In this document: positions 45,371-55,600 of the stretch, piece after piece
Layout: each line of letters begins with the position of its first letter
Position numbering within the stretch: position 1 is the first letter of the stretch
NCBI RefSeq assembly: GCF_003590835.1
Contig: NZ_QYUQ01000002.1
Span: 2,418,001-2,482,000 of the forward strand
DNA from: Noviherbaspirillum sedimenti
Lineage (GTDB): Bacteria > Pseudomonadota > Gammaproteobacteria > Burkholderiales > Burkholderiaceae_D
Length of the DNA stretch: 64,000 bases
Direction: 5' to 3'
Translations under genes and position numbers: made by a program
The notes under the pieces: model-generated
Database searches by the model: none
Seen by the model: the letters and a program-made list of their open reading frames with translations, nothing else
Told to the model about the DNA's origin: nothing

Positions 45371-45407
45371 GACGGCCGGCGCGCCGTTTCAAGACGGCCG
45401 GCGCGCC
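45371..45407. repeat. 15-bp GC-rich direct repeat at the chemoreceptor/dedA junction
   Basis: GACGGCCGGCGCGCC occurs twice (45371-45385, 45393-45407). Each copy contains the palindrome GGCGCGCC, so the unit can also form hairpins, and on the minus strand the leftmost copy is followed by GTTTTT. It probably terminates dedA; the second copy overlaps the dedA 3' end. Confidence 0.65.
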
Positions 45408-46039
45408 ATTTTCTTGTAAAACTTCCAGAGGCCGCCCAGCATGAGCGGCACCACCGCAGCACCGATGCCGATCAGCACGATGGTATTGAGGTGATCGCGG
45501 ATCAGCGGAATATTGCCGAAGAAATAACCGGCAGCGACAAGGCCCGCGACCCACAGGATGGCGCCGGCAAAATTAAAAAACTGGAATTTACCGAAGCTCA
45601 TTACCGATACGCCGGCGATAAATGGCGCAAAGGTACGCACGATTGGCACGAAACGCGCCAGCACGATGGTTTTGCCGCCGTGGTTCTCGTAAAACAGGTG
45701 GGTCTTGATCAAGGCGCCCTTGTCCAGCCACTTGTAATCGTGGGTAAACACCTTGTGACCGATGGCCTTGCCTATCCAGTAATTGACGGTATTGCCCGTC
45801 ACGGCGGCGATGATCAGCAGGACCACCAACAGCCAGGGATCCATTGCACCCGTCGCGCAAAAGGCGCCGGCCACGAACAACAAGGTATCGCCCGGCAGGA
45901 AGGGCAGGACCACCAGGCCGGTTTCGGCAAAGACGATGGCGAACAGCAATACATAGATCAGGGTGCCGTACTGTTCGATGACCAGGCCAAGTGATTTGTC
46001 GACATGCAGGATCATGTCGAGGAATTGCATGAAATCCAT
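45389..46039 (-). CDS. DedA/VTT-family membrane protein
   Basis: A 216-aa inner-membrane protein of the DedA family (lipid scramblase/undecaprenyl-phosphate recycling family). Signature FAETGLVVLPFLPGDTLLFVAGAF is at residues 39-62, VNYWIGKAIGHKVF near 86, and FARFVPIVRTFAPFIAGVSVM near 127 with conserved Arg residues. AGGGGAGA precedes the ATG. It is divergent from mutL and interrupts the usual amiC-mutL neighbourhood together with the chemoreceptor. Confidence 0.93.
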   Translation of the reverse strand: MDFMQFLDMILHVDKSLGLVIEQYGTLIYVLLFAIVFAETGLVVLPFLPGDTLLFVAGAFCATGAMDPWLLVVLLIIAAVTGNTVNYWIGKAIGHKVFTHDYKWLDKGALIKTHLFYENHGGKTIVLARFVPIVRTFAPFIAGVSVMSFGKFQFFNFAGAILWVAGLVAAGYFFGNIPLIRDHLNTIVLIGIGAAVVPLMLGGLWKFYKKMARRPS

Positions 46040-46094
46040 ATTCTCCCCTTAATGCGGCGTCATGATACACCAGCTTGCAGGCCGCGCCCCACGT

Positions 46095-46100
46095 TATAAT
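46095..46100 (+). promoter_or_regulatory. mutL -10 element, possibly leaderless
   Basis: A perfect TATAAT ends 7 bp before the mutL ATG (46107). The expected transcription start coincides with the ATG, and no Shine-Dalgarno is present, so a leaderless mRNA is likely. The -35 region is weak. Confidence 0.6.
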
Positions 46101-46106
46101 CGCAGC

Positions 46107-47990
46107 ATGAATGCGCCCCAGCTTGCCCTCCGTCCGATCCAGGCCCTGCCCGACCAGTTGATTTCGCAAATCGCCGCCGGCGAGGTGGTGGAACGCCCCT
46201 CCGCAGTGGTCAAGGAAGTGCTGGAGAACGCCCTGGACGCCGGCGCCAGCCAGATCACGGTGCGGCTGGAACAGGGCGGCGTCAAGCGCATCGCCATCAC
46301 CGACAATGGCCGCGGCATCGCCACAGGGCAATTGCCGCTGGCGCTGGCGCGCCACGCCACCTCCAAGATCGCTTCGCTTGCCGATCTGGAAAAAGTCGGC
46401 ACCCTGGGGTTTCGCGGCGAGGCGCTGGCCTCGATCGCGTCGGTGGCGCAACTTACCCTCACCTCGCGCACGGCAGACGCCGACCACGCCTGGCAAATCG
46501 ACGGCGCCAGCCTGCAGGTGACGCCCGCCTCCGGCGCCACCGGCACCACGGTCGACGTGCAAGACCTGTACTTCAATACGCCGGCCCGGCGCAAGTTCCT
46601 CAAGTCCGAGCAGACCGAATTCGGCCATTGCGCCGAAGTCGTGCGTCGCATCGCCCTGTCCCGCCCGGACGTGGCGTTTTCGCTCACGCACAATGGCAAG
46701 ACGGTCGACCACTGGAATGTCAGCGATAACGCCCGCCGCAGCGCCCAGGTGCTGGGCGAGGAATTCGCGCAGGCGCGCCTTGCCCTGGAAGAAGCTGCCG
46801 GGCCGCTGCGCCTGGCCGGCTACGTCGGCTTGCCGACCGCCTCGCGCGGACGCGCCGACAGCCAGTACTTTTATGTCAACGGCCGCTTCGTGCGCGACAA
46901 GCTGCTCACCCACGCAGTGCGCGCCGCCTACCAGGACGTGCTGCACGGCGACCGCTATCCTTGCTACGCACTGGCGCTGGAGCTGGATCCCGCCCTGGTG
47001 GATGTCAATGTCCATCCGGCCAAGATCGAGGTGCGTTTTCGCGACAGCCGCGCGATCCACCAGTTCGTCTTCCACGCCGTCACGCGCGCGCTGGCACAGA
47101 CTTCCGCCACCGCCGCCGGCAACGTGCCGGCGCCACAGGCGGCGGCCTCGCCTGCCCTGCCCTGGATGCGCGAACAGCAGCAGAGTTCGTTCCATGCCCA
47201 GTTCGCCGCCCGTCCGGCGGCCGGCTTTGGCGTGGCGCAAGGGGCGGCGCAGTATGGCGCCCTGTTTGCCCCGGATAGCGGCAATGCAGCGCCAGCGGGC
47301 TACGCCGGGCCGGCCGCAGCGCCGTGGCCGGCCGCATCCGACGCATCGGTAGCATCACCATTCGCCTCGTTTGCACCGGCGCCGTCTTTTGCAGCCGGCA
47401 ACGACGACGCGCCGCTGGGATACGCGCTGGCGCAACTGCACGGCGTCTACGTGCTGGCGCAAAACGCCCGCGGGCTGGTGCTGGTGGACATGCACGCGGC
47501 GCACGAACGCATCCTGTATGAACAGTTCAAGACTGCCCTGGATGAAGACGCGCTGCAGGTGCAGCCGCTACTGATCCCGGTGACCTTCCACGCCGATGCG
47601 GTGGAAGTCGGCACCGCCGAGGAAAACCGCGATACCCTGCGCTCGCTCGGCTTCGATATCGCCGCGCTGTCACCCACCACGCTGGCGGTGCGCGCGGTGC
47701 CGGCGCTGCTGAAGAATGCCGATGCCCAGACCCTGGCGCGCGACGTGCTGCGCGACGTGCGTGAATTCGGCGGCTCGCGCGTACTGCTCGAGCGCCGCAA
47801 TGAAATGCTCGGCACGCTGGCGTGCCACACCGCGGTGCGCGCCAACCGCGCCCTGACCTTGCCGGAAATGAATGCCCTGCTGCGCCAGATGGAACATACC
47901 GAGCGCTCCGACCAATGCAACCATGGCCGCCCGACCTGGGTGCAGCTGGCACTGTCGGACCTCGACAAACTGTTCTTGCGCGGCCAATAG
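46107..47990 (+). CDS. mutL: DNA mismatch repair protein MutL
   Basis: A GHKL ATPase that couples MutS mismatch recognition to repair; 627 aa. ATPase motifs are [26 protein letters not shown] (residues 16-41), [20 protein letters not shown] and [11 protein letters not shown]. An Ala/Pro-rich linker of about 100 residues (near 350-450) precedes the dimerisation domain with [13 protein letters not shown]. The N-terminus given starts MNAPQ; a 15-codon extension has no support. It lies 16 bp upstream of miaA, as in many proteobacteria. Confidence 0.96.
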   Translation: MNAPQLALRPIQALPDQLISQIAAGEVVERPSAVVKEVLENALDAGASQITVRLEQGGVKRIAITDNGRGIATGQLPLALARHATSKIASLADLEKVGTLGFRGEALASIASVAQLTLTSRTADADHAWQIDGASLQVTPASGATGTTVDVQDLYFNTPARRKFLKSEQTEFGHCAEVVRRIALSRPDVAFSLTHNGKTVDHWNVSDNARRSAQVLGEEFAQARLALEEAAGPLRLAGYVGLPTASRGRADSQYFYVNGRFVRDKLLTHAVRAAYQDVLHGDRYPCYALALELDPALVDVNVHPAKIEVRFRDSRAIHQFVFHAVTRALAQTSATAAGNVPAPQAAASPALPWMREQQQSSFHAQFAARPAAGFGVAQGAAQYGALFAPDSGNAAPAGYAGPAAAPWPAASDASVASPFASFAPAPSFAAGNDDAPLGYALAQLHGVYVLAQNARGLVLVDMHAAHERILYEQFKTALDEDALQVQPLLIPVTFHADAVEVGTAEENRDTLRSLGFDIAALSPTTLAVRAVPALLKNADAQTLARDVLRDVREFGGSRVLLERRNEMLGTLACHTAVRANRALTLPEMNALLRQMEHTERSDQCNHGRPTWVQLALSDLDKLFLRGQ

Positions 47991-48006
47991 CCGGACCGGC
48001 CAATCG

Positions 48007-48966
48007 ATGTCTTCCACCTCTCCCCCACGCAAGCCGCTGGTGGTGGCCCTGATGGGCCCGACCGCCTCCGGCAAGACTGCTGCCGCGCTGGAACTGGCGC
48101 GCCACGTGCCAGCCGAGATCGTCTCGGTCGATTCCGCCCTGGTGTACCGCGAGATGGATATCGGCACGGCCAAACCAACGCCTGCCGAGCGCGCCAGCGT
48201 GCCGCACCACCTGATCGACATTCTCGACCCGACCGAAAGCTACTCGGCGATGCAGTTTCGCCAGGATGCGCTGCGGCTGGTCGAGGAAATCCAGGCGCGC
48301 GGCAAATTACCCCTGCTGGTGGGCGGCACCATGCTGTATTTCAAGGCCTTGCAAGATGGCCTCGATGTCCTGCCACAGGCCGACCCGGCACTGCGCGCGC
48401 AACTGGATCGCGAAGCCGAACAATTTGGCACGCCGGCGCTGCATGCGCGGCTGGCCACGCTCGACCCGGAGACGGCGGCGCGCCTGAAGCCCAACGATGC
48501 CCAGCGCATCCAGCGCGCGCTGGAAATCATCGCGCTCTCCGGCCAGCCGATGTCGCAATTGCTGGCCAGGGCGCCGCGGGTCGAGTTGCCGTTCCGGCTT
48601 TTGCCAATCGCGCTGGAACCTTCGGATCGCAGCGTCCTGCACGCCAGAATCGCCGCGCGCTTCGATGTCATGCTGAAAGCGCCGGACGGCTTGCTGGAAG
48701 AAGTGCGGCGCCTGCGCGCGCGCGGCGACCTGCATCTTGACTTGCCCTCAATGCGTTGCGTCGGCTACCGGCAAGCCTGGGAATACCTGGACGGCGCCTA
48801 TGGCCTGGCGGAATTGCGGGAAAAAGGCATCGCCGCCACGCGTCAGCTGGCCAAGCGGCAACTGACCTGGCTGCGCTCGATGCCAGACCGTATCGTAGTC
48901 GATTGCAATGATGCCAATGCGACTGAACTGGTGTGGCAGCAGCTTGGTCGCGCCCTGGACGAATGA
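48007..48966 (+). CDS. miaA: tRNA dimethylallyltransferase MiaA
   Basis: Adds the dimethylallyl group to A37 of UNN-decoding tRNAs; 319 aa. Walker A is [17 protein letters not shown] near residue 15; [18 protein letters not shown], the [14 protein letters not shown] block and [17 protein letters not shown] are diagnostic, as is [18 protein letters not shown] near the end. It follows mutL closely; upstream starts lie within mutL. Confidence 0.96.
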   Translation: MSSTSPPRKPLVVALMGPTASGKTAAALELARHVPAEIVSVDSALVYREMDIGTAKPTPAERASVPHHLIDILDPTESYSAMQFRQDALRLVEEIQARGKLPLLVGGTMLYFKALQDGLDVLPQADPALRAQLDREAEQFGTPALHARLATLDPETAARLKPNDAQRIQRALEIIALSGQPMSQLLARAPRVELPFRLLPIALEPSDRSVLHARIAARFDVMLKAPDGLLEEVRRLRARGDLHLDLPSMRCVGYRQAWEYLDGAYGLAELREKGIAATRQLAKRQLTWLRSMPDRIVVDCNDANATELVWQQLGRALDE

Positions 48967-49034
48967 GACGCGTTTTTTTGACATGTTTTCAAGGGCTTGC
49001 GGGCATTTGACGCGCAATTTTTGCGCGGTCCCGC

Positions 49035-49063
49035 TTGACAATTGCATGCCGTCACCGCATACT
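49035..49063 (+). promoter_or_regulatory. tRNA-Met promoter
   Basis: TTGACA (49035-49040) and CATACT (49058-49063) are 17 bp apart, and the tRNA begins 14 bp later. This is a consensus-strength -35 with a fair -10, as expected for a tRNA gene. Confidence 0.65.
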
Positions 49064-49076
49064 AGAGGGCTATCGT

Positions 49077-49153
49077 GGTGATATAGCTCAGTTGGTTAGA
49101 GCACAGCACTCATAATGCTGGGGTCGGTGGTTCAAATCCACCTATCACCACCA
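49077..49153 (+). tRNA. tRNA-Met (CAU), elongator type
   Basis: A 77-base tRNA with encoded CCA. The acceptor stem is GGTGATA/TATCACC, the D arm has GCTCAGTTGGTTAGAGC, and the anticodon arm is CAGCA-CTCATAA-TGCTG with anticodon CAT. The T arm is GGTGG-TTCAAAT-CCACC. The variable loop GGGTC resembles elongator tRNA-Met more than the initiator or tRNA-Ile2; lysidine-modified Ile2 cannot be fully excluded by eye. It appears to be the anchor of the island that follows. Confidence 0.92.
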
Positions 49154-49187
49154 AAAGAATATTCAAAGCAGTTCCAAGAAGTCCCGA

Positions 49188-49223
49188 AACCCGCCTCTAG
49201 CTCAGTGCTGATGCGGGTTTTTT
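49188..49223 (+). terminator. Terminator after tRNA-Met
   Basis: AACCCGC (49188-49194) pairs with GCGGGTT (49213-49219) and a TTTTTT run follows. It is 35 bp past the tRNA and would end its transcript. Confidence 0.8.
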
Positions 49224-49302
49224 GTTTTTTGATGACTTTTGGCATCCGTTGATATCCCCTTCTTTTACGGTATGAGTAACAGCATCTGCCGATACTGCCA
49301 AA

Positions 49303-49318
49303 ACTGATACCGTCAAAA
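49303..49318. repeat. Island left-end repeat
   Basis: ACTGATACCGTCAAAA is the exact reverse complement of TTTTGACGGTATCAGT at 62779-62794, near the right end of the same segment. Further degenerate copies (ACGGTATGA, GATACTGCC) lie just upstream. Such end repeats suit arm-type recombinase sites of an integrated element. Confidence 0.6.
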
Positions 49319-49454
49319 TGCCGAAGCTCGCCGCGCCGCGGCTACATCGAGCGCAACTATCTGTTTGAGACGTAAGCGCGCTATTTCCCCCACCTTCCAT
49401 TGCTGAATTTCGGCAACCATAATCGGGGCTCCATCAACTCATGGAGTCACGAAC

Positions 49455-49748
49455 ATGCAAGAAGAATCGAAACAGGCACTATGGTCGGCGCGGCTGCGGG
49501 AACATGCCGAATCAGGGCAGACGATCCGGTCGTGGTGCGCGCTCAATGGCGTGACCGAGTCGTCGTTCCACTATTGGCGCAAGCGGCTGATGACGGCGAC
49601 GTCGCCGGCCACGCAACTCGTTGCATTGCCGTTCGCCTCCAGCTGCGAACCGATGCTGGAGCTTGAAACGCCGCACGGCTATGTGATCCGTCTGCGCAGC
49701 CAGGCGCAGGTGGGCTGGCTCGGCGCCGTCCTGGCGGCGCTGCGCTGA
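49455..49748 (+). CDS. tnpA: IS66 accessory protein TnpA
   Basis: A 97-aa accessory protein of IS66-type elements with a helix-turn-helix (ESGQTIRSWCALNGVTESSFHYWRKRL, residues 17-43). Its stop overlaps the next start by one base (TGATG). Confidence 0.88.
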   Translation: MQEESKQALWSARLREHAESGQTIRSWCALNGVTESSFHYWRKRLMTATSPATQLVALPFASSCEPMLELETPHGYVIRLRSQAQVGWLGAVLAALR

Positions 49749-50104
49749 TGTGGGGCACGCCGCAAGGCAGCGTTTACCTGGCAACCGGCCACCACGACAT
49801 GCGCAAGTCGATCAACGGCCTGGCGCTGGTGGTGGCCGACACCCTGGGTCTCGATCCGGTCAGCCCGCATTGGTTCGTGTTCTGCAACCGTGGCCGCGAC
49901 CGGATCAAGATCCTGCACTGGGACACGAACGGCTTCTGGCTGCATTGCCGGCGCCTTGAGCAGGGCCGGTTCCACTGGCCAGACGACGCTGGCGACGCGC
50001 TGGCGCTGGCGGTGACGGCACGCCAGTTACGCTGGCTGATCGACGGCCTGAAATGGCAAAGCGCGGTAGCACACCAGCCGATGGCACCACGCGCCATGCG
50101 CTAA
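49748..50104 (+). CDS. tnpB: IS66 accessory protein TnpB (IS66 Orf2)
   Basis: A 118-aa IS66 Orf2 protein; the blocks GHHDMRKSINGLALVV, FVFCNRGRDRIKILHWDTNGFWL and RRLEQGRFHWP are the family hallmark. It is required for transposition in IS66 elements, but its chemical role is unknown. Confidence 0.93.
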   Translation: MWGTPQGSVYLATGHHDMRKSINGLALVVADTLGLDPVSPHWFVFCNRGRDRIKILHWDTNGFWLHCRRLEQGRFHWPDDAGDALALAVTARQLRWLIDGLKWQSAVAHQPMAPRAMR

Positions 50105-50173
50105 CGAAAAATATTTCAAAAACAGGCAAATGACGTAAACCTAAAACGGCAAGCGGTTTGGTAAAGTCACTGC

Positions 50174-51730
50174 ATGTACCCACCTGAGCAACTTGCCAAC
50201 CTGCCCCCTGAGTTGCGCGCCTATATCCGCGCACTGGAAGGACGCGCCGCCATCGATCAAGAGCAGATCGGCGCATTGCAGCAGCGCGTTTCATTCCTGG
50301 AGGACCAGTTCCGGCTGGCGCAACTGAAGCGGTTCGCGCCGTCGAGCGAGAAATTGGGCGCCCAGGGTTGCCTGTTCAACGAAGCCGAACAAGACGCCGC
50401 CGCGTTTCCGGAAGTCGAGGATGAGGGCGAGGAGGATACGCCGAAGGTGCCGTCCAGGAAACGCGGCCGCCGTGCCTTGCCGGTGCATCTGCCGCGCAAG
50501 CGCGTTGAACACGACCTCCCCGATGCGGAGAAGGTCTGCGCCTGCTGCCAGGGTGCCTTGCACCGAATGGGCGAGGAGACGAGCGAACAACTCGACATCA
50601 TTCCAGGCAAGGTCCAGGTGCTGCAGCACGTGCGTTTCAAATACGCTTGCCGCCACGGCGAATCGAGCAAGATCGTCACCAGTCCCATGCCGCCGCAGCC
50701 CATCCCTGGCAGTAACGCCAGCGCCGGCACGGTGGCGACCATCCTGACGGCCAAATACGCCGATGGCATGCCACTGTATCGCCAGCATGACTGGCTACTG
50801 CGCGGCGATGTCGATATTGCCCGCGGCACGCTGGCGCAATGGTGCATCAAGGCGGGCGTGTTGCTCACACCGCTGTACGCGGCCCTGCACCAGGAACTGC
50901 TGAAAAATCAGTTCATCCACGGCGATGAAACCAAGGTGCAGGTGCTCAACGAAGCGGGCCGCAAGGCGCAAAACACCTCGTATATGTGGGTGTACCGTAC
51001 GGCCGTCGGCAGCGAACGGCCGGTCGTGCTGTTCGAGTATCAGCCCGGACGCGGACATGAACATCCGCAACGCTTCCTCAACGGTTATGAGGGGGCCGTC
51101 ATGACCGATGGCTACGCTGCCTGGCGCATGCTGGCCGGCATCAAGCATTTGGGTTGCATGGCCCACGTGCGACGCCGTTTCGACGAGGCGCTCAAGGCGC
51201 AAAAAATCCCTTCTGGGCGGGCAAAGGAAGCGCTCGACATGATCGGCAAGCTGTACCACATCGAGGCCACGGTCAAAAAGAAACCGCCGCCCGAAGGCAG
51301 TACCTTGTTCGATGAAATTTACCGCTGGCGGCAAGAGAAAAGCCGTCCGATTCTGGACGCCCTGCATACATGGCTGATCAAGAACCAGGCCGAGGTCATG
51401 CCGCAATCACTGATCGGCAAGGCAATCAGCTATGCGCTTGGGCAGTGGCTGTACCTCTATCGCTATATCGATGACGGCCGTGCACCCATCGACAACAATT
51501 TGATCGAGCGCGATATCCGCCCGTTTGCCATCGGACGAAAGGCATGGATGTTCTCGAGTTCGGTCGCGGGCGCGGACGCCAGTGCCATCCTCTACAGCTT
51601 GATGCTGACCTGCCGCGCCTGCGACATCGAACCCTATGCCTACCTGCGCCACGTGCTGACCGAACTGCCGAAACGCCAGGCAGGCGCGGGCGTCGTCGAC
51701 CTGCTGCCGTTTCACTTCGCTATCAGCTAA
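50174..51730 (+). CDS. tnpC: IS66 transposase TnpC
   Basis: A 518-aa DDE transposase. An N-terminal coiled coil (residues 15-55), a zinc-binding CACC/H region near 120 and the catalytic domain are present. Catalytic residues are probably Asp in IHGDETKVQV, Asp in AVMTDGYAAW and Glu in LIERDIRPFAIGRKAWMFSSS near 440. Full length and intact. Confidence 0.95.
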   Translation: MYPPEQLANLPPELRAYIRALEGRAAIDQEQIGALQQRVSFLEDQFRLAQLKRFAPSSEKLGAQGCLFNEAEQDAAAFPEVEDEGEEDTPKVPSRKRGRRALPVHLPRKRVEHDLPDAEKVCACCQGALHRMGEETSEQLDIIPGKVQVLQHVRFKYACRHGESSKIVTSPMPPQPIPGSNASAGTVATILTAKYADGMPLYRQHDWLLRGDVDIARGTLAQWCIKAGVLLTPLYAALHQELLKNQFIHGDETKVQVLNEAGRKAQNTSYMWVYRTAVGSERPVVLFEYQPGRGHEHPQRFLNGYEGAVMTDGYAAWRMLAGIKHLGCMAHVRRRFDEALKAQKIPSGRAKEALDMIGKLYHIEATVKKKPPPEGSTLFDEIYRWRQEKSRPILDALHTWLIKNQAEVMPQSLIGKAISYALGQWLYLYRYIDDGRAPIDNNLIERDIRPFAIGRKAWMFSSSVAGADASAILYSLMLTCRACDIEPYAYLRHVLTELPKRQAGAGVVDLLPFHFAIS

Positions 51731-51767
51731 AACGCCTGGCCACCGGTGGGGTAGATATCGCGCTTAC

Positions 51768-52364
51768 TTTGAGACCGTCATCAAGCACCCGGACCGGGCT
51801 GAGGCCACCCGGCTTTGGAACTTTCCTTATGCGGCGATTGAAGAAGCGATCGTGAATGCGGTGTATCACCGCTCATATGAGGAACGCGAGCCGATCGAAG
51901 TGCGCATCAGCCGCGAAGAGCTGGTGGTGTTGAGTTTTCCGGGGCCGGACCGGTCCATCCGCCTGGCTGATTTTGAGGCGGGCCGGGCTGTTAGCCGACG
52001 TTATCGGAACCGTCGCATTGGCGAATTTCTGAAAGAGCTGGACTTGACGGAGGGGCGCTCGACCGGCATCCCGAAAATCTTGAAGGTCATGGCGGCCAAT
52101 GGCTCGCCTGCGCCGCTGTTTGAAACGGATGACGAGCGGGCGTCGTTTGTCGTTCGGCTGCCGGTGCACCCGCTGGCGAAACAGCCGACCACGGATGTCA
52201 CCACGGATGTGGCCACGGATGTGGCCACGGATGACAACGCCAGCTCTGCGTCCTGCTTGGGTTTGCAGCCGAACGGGCGCCCAATCAAGTTGTTCAGGCA
52301 CGATGGCGTTTTCCATTTTCAATGGCCGATGAAGTTATCGTCTGTTAGACTAGAAACGATTTAA
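51768..52364 (+). pseudogene. ATP-binding regulator (AlbA_2/RecG-like) remnant cut by IS66
   Basis: The frame from 51768 reads FETVIKHPDRAEATRLWNFPYAAIEEAIVNAVYHRSYE, the ATPase region of putative ATP-binding regulators found beside restriction systems. Left of the IS the same frame reads RRGYIERNYLFE up to 49371, and the duplicated TTTGAGAC joins the two parts exactly. Only about a dozen codons survive on the left, so the N-terminal half was already lost before the IS arrived. A 12-bp repeat (CCACGGATGTSR, four times near 52190-52232) encodes TTDV/ATDV units; the C-terminal half after it looks degraded. Confidence 0.8.
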
Positions 52365-52399
52365 GACGACTTTGAGGAAATTGTCTGAATACCAATTCC

Positions 52400-52609
52400 A
52401 TGCACGCCGAACCGTGGGTCACCGCAAGCGAAGTCGCCCAGCACTTGGGCGTCGTGAAGGACACCGTCTACCGCTGGCGCGAGCGCAAGGGTCTTCCCGC
52501 GCACAAGATCGGCCGGCTGTGGAAATTCCAGCTCTCCGAGGTCGATGAATGGGTGCGTGCCGGTGGTGCGGATGAAGATTCGAATAATCCAGTGCGGCAA
52601 GAACAATAA
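52400..52609 (+). CDS. Excisionase-family helix-turn-helix protein
   Basis: A 69-aa protein of the MerR/excisionase DNA-binding type: WVTASEVAQHLGVVKDTVYRWRERKGLPAHKIGRLWKF matches the HTH_17 pattern. It precedes hsdR by 15 bp. Small proteins like this often lie ahead of type I restriction genes and may control their expression; it could also be a leftover excisionase. Confidence 0.85.
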   Translation: MHAEPWVTASEVAQHLGVVKDTVYRWRERKGLPAHKIGRLWKFQLSEVDEWVRAGGADEDSNNPVRQEQ

Positions 52610-52624
52610 GGGAGAGCAAACCTG

Positions 52625-55600
52625 ATGGTTTTCAGTGAAGACTCACGCGTCAAGATCCCCTGCATCCTGCATTTGGTGCGGCTTGGCTACCGCTATCTTT
52701 CCCTGAAAGACGCCACTTGGGATGAAGAAACCAACATCTTCCCTGAGATCTTCCGTAAAGCCATCGCCCGGATCAACCCCGGCATGGAAAGCGACGACAT
52801 CGGCCGACTATTGGCTGACGTCAAACTTCTGCTGGATAACGAAGATCTCGGCAAGGCCTTCTACGAAAAGCTTTTGGAACGCTCGGGCATCCGGCTGATC
52901 GACTTCGAGAACTTCGACAACAACAGCTTCCACGCTGTTACCGAGCTGACTTGCAAGAACGGCGACGACGAGTTCCGGCCCGATATCACGCTGCTCATCA
53001 ACGGCATGCCGCTGGCTTTCATCGAGGTCAAAAAGCCCAACAACCGCGAAGGCGTGCTGGCCGAGCGCAACCGCATCATCACTCGCAGCCGCAACCCGCG
53101 CTTCCGCCGCTTCATCAACATCACCCAGTTGATGGTCTTCTCCAACAACATGGAGTACGACGATGGCTCGCCGCAGCCCATCGAAGGCGCGTTTTATGCC
53201 AGCCCGTCTTATGACTCGCCAGTCTTCAACTATTTCCGCGAAGAAGAAACACTGGACATCACCCAGCTTCTGGCTGATGAAGATGACACGCTTGAAAACG
53301 AAGTACTGCGCGACAACAACCTCAACGTCATCAAGCACAGTCCGGAATTTCTCAGCAACAAATCACCCGATACGCCGACCAACCGCATCTGCACCTCGCT
53401 GTTCAGCCCTGAGCGTCTGGCCTTCCTGCTGCGTTTTGCGCTGGTTTATGTAAATGAAACCGATGGCCTGCAAAAGCACGTCATGCGCTACCCGCAGCTC
53501 TTCGCCACCAAGGCAATCGAGCGCAAGCTTGATGCTGGCGTACGCAAAGGCATCATCTGGCACACCCAGGGCAGCGGCAAAACCGCGCTGGCCTACTACA
53601 ACACCCGTTTTCTGACGGACTACTTTCAACGCCAGGGCATTATTCCGAAGTTCTACTTCATCGTTGACCGGCTTGACCTGCTCATTCAGGCGCAGCGTGA
53701 GTTCGCCGGTCGCGGGCTGGTAGTGCACACCATCGACAGTCGCGAAGCCTTTGCCCGCGACATCAAGACCACGCAGGTGCTGCACAACCACAGCGGCAAG
53801 CCCGAAATCACCGTGATCAACATCCAGAAGTTTCAGGATGACCCTGACGTGGTGCGCGCCGAGGATTATGACGTCAGCATCCAGCGCGTCTACTTTCTCG
53901 ACGAGGTGCATCGCAGCTACAACCCGCAGGGCAGTTTTCTGGCCAACCTCAGCCAGTCCGACCGCAACGCCATCAAGATCGGCCTCACCGGCACCCCGCT
54001 ACTGGGCGACGACTACAACTCCCGCGCGCTGTTTGGCGACTACATTCACAAATATTACTACAACGCCTCCATCGCCGACGGCTACACGCTGCGCCTGATC
54101 CGCGAAGAGATTGCCACAAATTACAAGCTCACCTTGCAAGAAGCGCTCGCCGCCGTGGAGTTGCAGCAGGGCGACATCGACCGCAAGCTCATTTACGCAC
54201 ATCCGAAATTTGTCGAGCCCATGCTCGATTACATTGTGCGTGACTTCGAAAAAAGTCGCAGCGCGCTAGGCGACGCCAGCATTGGCGGCATGGCCATCTG
54301 CGATAGCGCCGAGCAGGCCCGGCAGATGTTCGAGATTTTCAAAACAGTCTATGCTGCCCAGCCCTCGCCCGCGTACACCGTGCAGGACTCGGCGCAGGCG
54401 TTGATCGCCGCTGCGCAGCCCGAAAGCTACGCCGCACGCACCCTGCTGGAAAACCGCGCCAGGAGCGCGGCGCTGATCCTGCACGATGTCGGCAGCAAGG
54501 ATGAGCGCAAGCAATGGGTGGAGGACTTCAAGGCCGGCAAGATCGACCTGCTGTTCGTCTACAACATGCTGCTCACCGGCTTCGACGCCAGGCGCCTGAA
54601 AAAGCTTTACCTTGGCCGGGTGATCCGTTCGCACAACCTGCTGCAGGCACTCACCCGCGTCAACCGCACCTACAAGGACTTCCGCTACGGTTATGTCGTC
54701 GATTTCGCCGACATCCGCAAAGAGTTCGATGCCACCAACAAGGCCTATTTCGACGAGCTGCAAACCGAGCTGGGCGACGAAATCGAGCATTACTCCAAGC
54801 TCTTCAAATCCGCAGAAGAGATTGCGCAGGAAATCGAAGCGATCAAGGACATCTTGTTCAGCTTTAACATCGAAAACGCCGAGATATTCTCCCAGCAGAT
54901 CAGCCAGATTCAGGACCGCGCCACGGTGCTGGCCCTCAAGAAAGCGCTGGCCGATGCCCGCAACCTCTACAATCTGATCCGTCTGCAGGGCGACTACGCG
55001 CTGCTTCAGCAGCTAGATTTCCAGAAGCTCAACCAGCTTTACCGCGAAACCTGCAACCACCTCGATCTGCTCAACCTCAAGGAAAGCATCGAATCCAGCA
55101 CCGACACCAGCAACCTGCTCAATGTCGCACTGGAAGATGTGCTGTTCATGTTCACCAAGGTCAAGGAAGAAGAGCTGGTGCTGGCCGACAAGCTCAAGAA
55201 CACGCTGCGCCAAACCCGCGAAGCCTTGGCTGACAATTTCGACCAGCAAGACCCGAAGTTCATCACCCTCAAGGAAGAGCTGGAGCGATTGTTCAAGAAA
55301 AAGAAACTCAACGAAGTCAGCCAGATCGAGATGACCGCCAATATCGGCGCGCTCAATGCCATTCACGAAAAAGTGAAAGAGCTGAACCGCCAGAACCACC
55401 AGCTCCGCGCCAAATACCGGGGTGATGTCAAATACACCCGCATCCACAAGCGGCTGCAAGAGCGCGGCACGATGACGCAAACCGAGCGCCGCCTCTTCGA
55501 GGCCCTTTCTGGCGTCAAACAGCAGGCCGATGAACAGGTGCTGCAAAACATGCAGCTATTGGATAATGAAGGCTACTTCGAGCGAATGATGATGCCCATC

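Larger units (their letters stand above)
49372..51767 (+). mobile_element. IS66-family insertion sequence, complete
   Basis: The element is 2396 bp, with inverted ends starting GTAAGCGCG on the left and ending CGCGCTTAC on the right; about 20 of the first 23 bases agree. It encodes the three IS66 proteins in order. An exact 8-bp target duplication, TTTGAGAC, flanks it (49364-49371, 51768-51775), the length typical of IS66. Intact ends and genes suggest recent insertion. Confidence 0.95.

Noticed and set aside
45588..47240. Minus-strand open frame of 550 codons opposite mutL
   Set aside because: It runs antisense to conserved MutL and out of frame through dedA. No domain is recognisable.
49077..49153. 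tRNA-Ile2 (lysidine-modified CAU)
   Set aside because: The variable loop and anticodon stem look like elongator tRNA-Met. A tRNAscan/TFAM check would be decisive.
49211..49220. ATGCGGGTTT shared with 62836-62845 as the attachment core
   Set aside because: The left copy is part of the tRNA terminator stem, and ten bases can recur by chance. TCCACCTATC in the tRNA itself fits better, though weakly.
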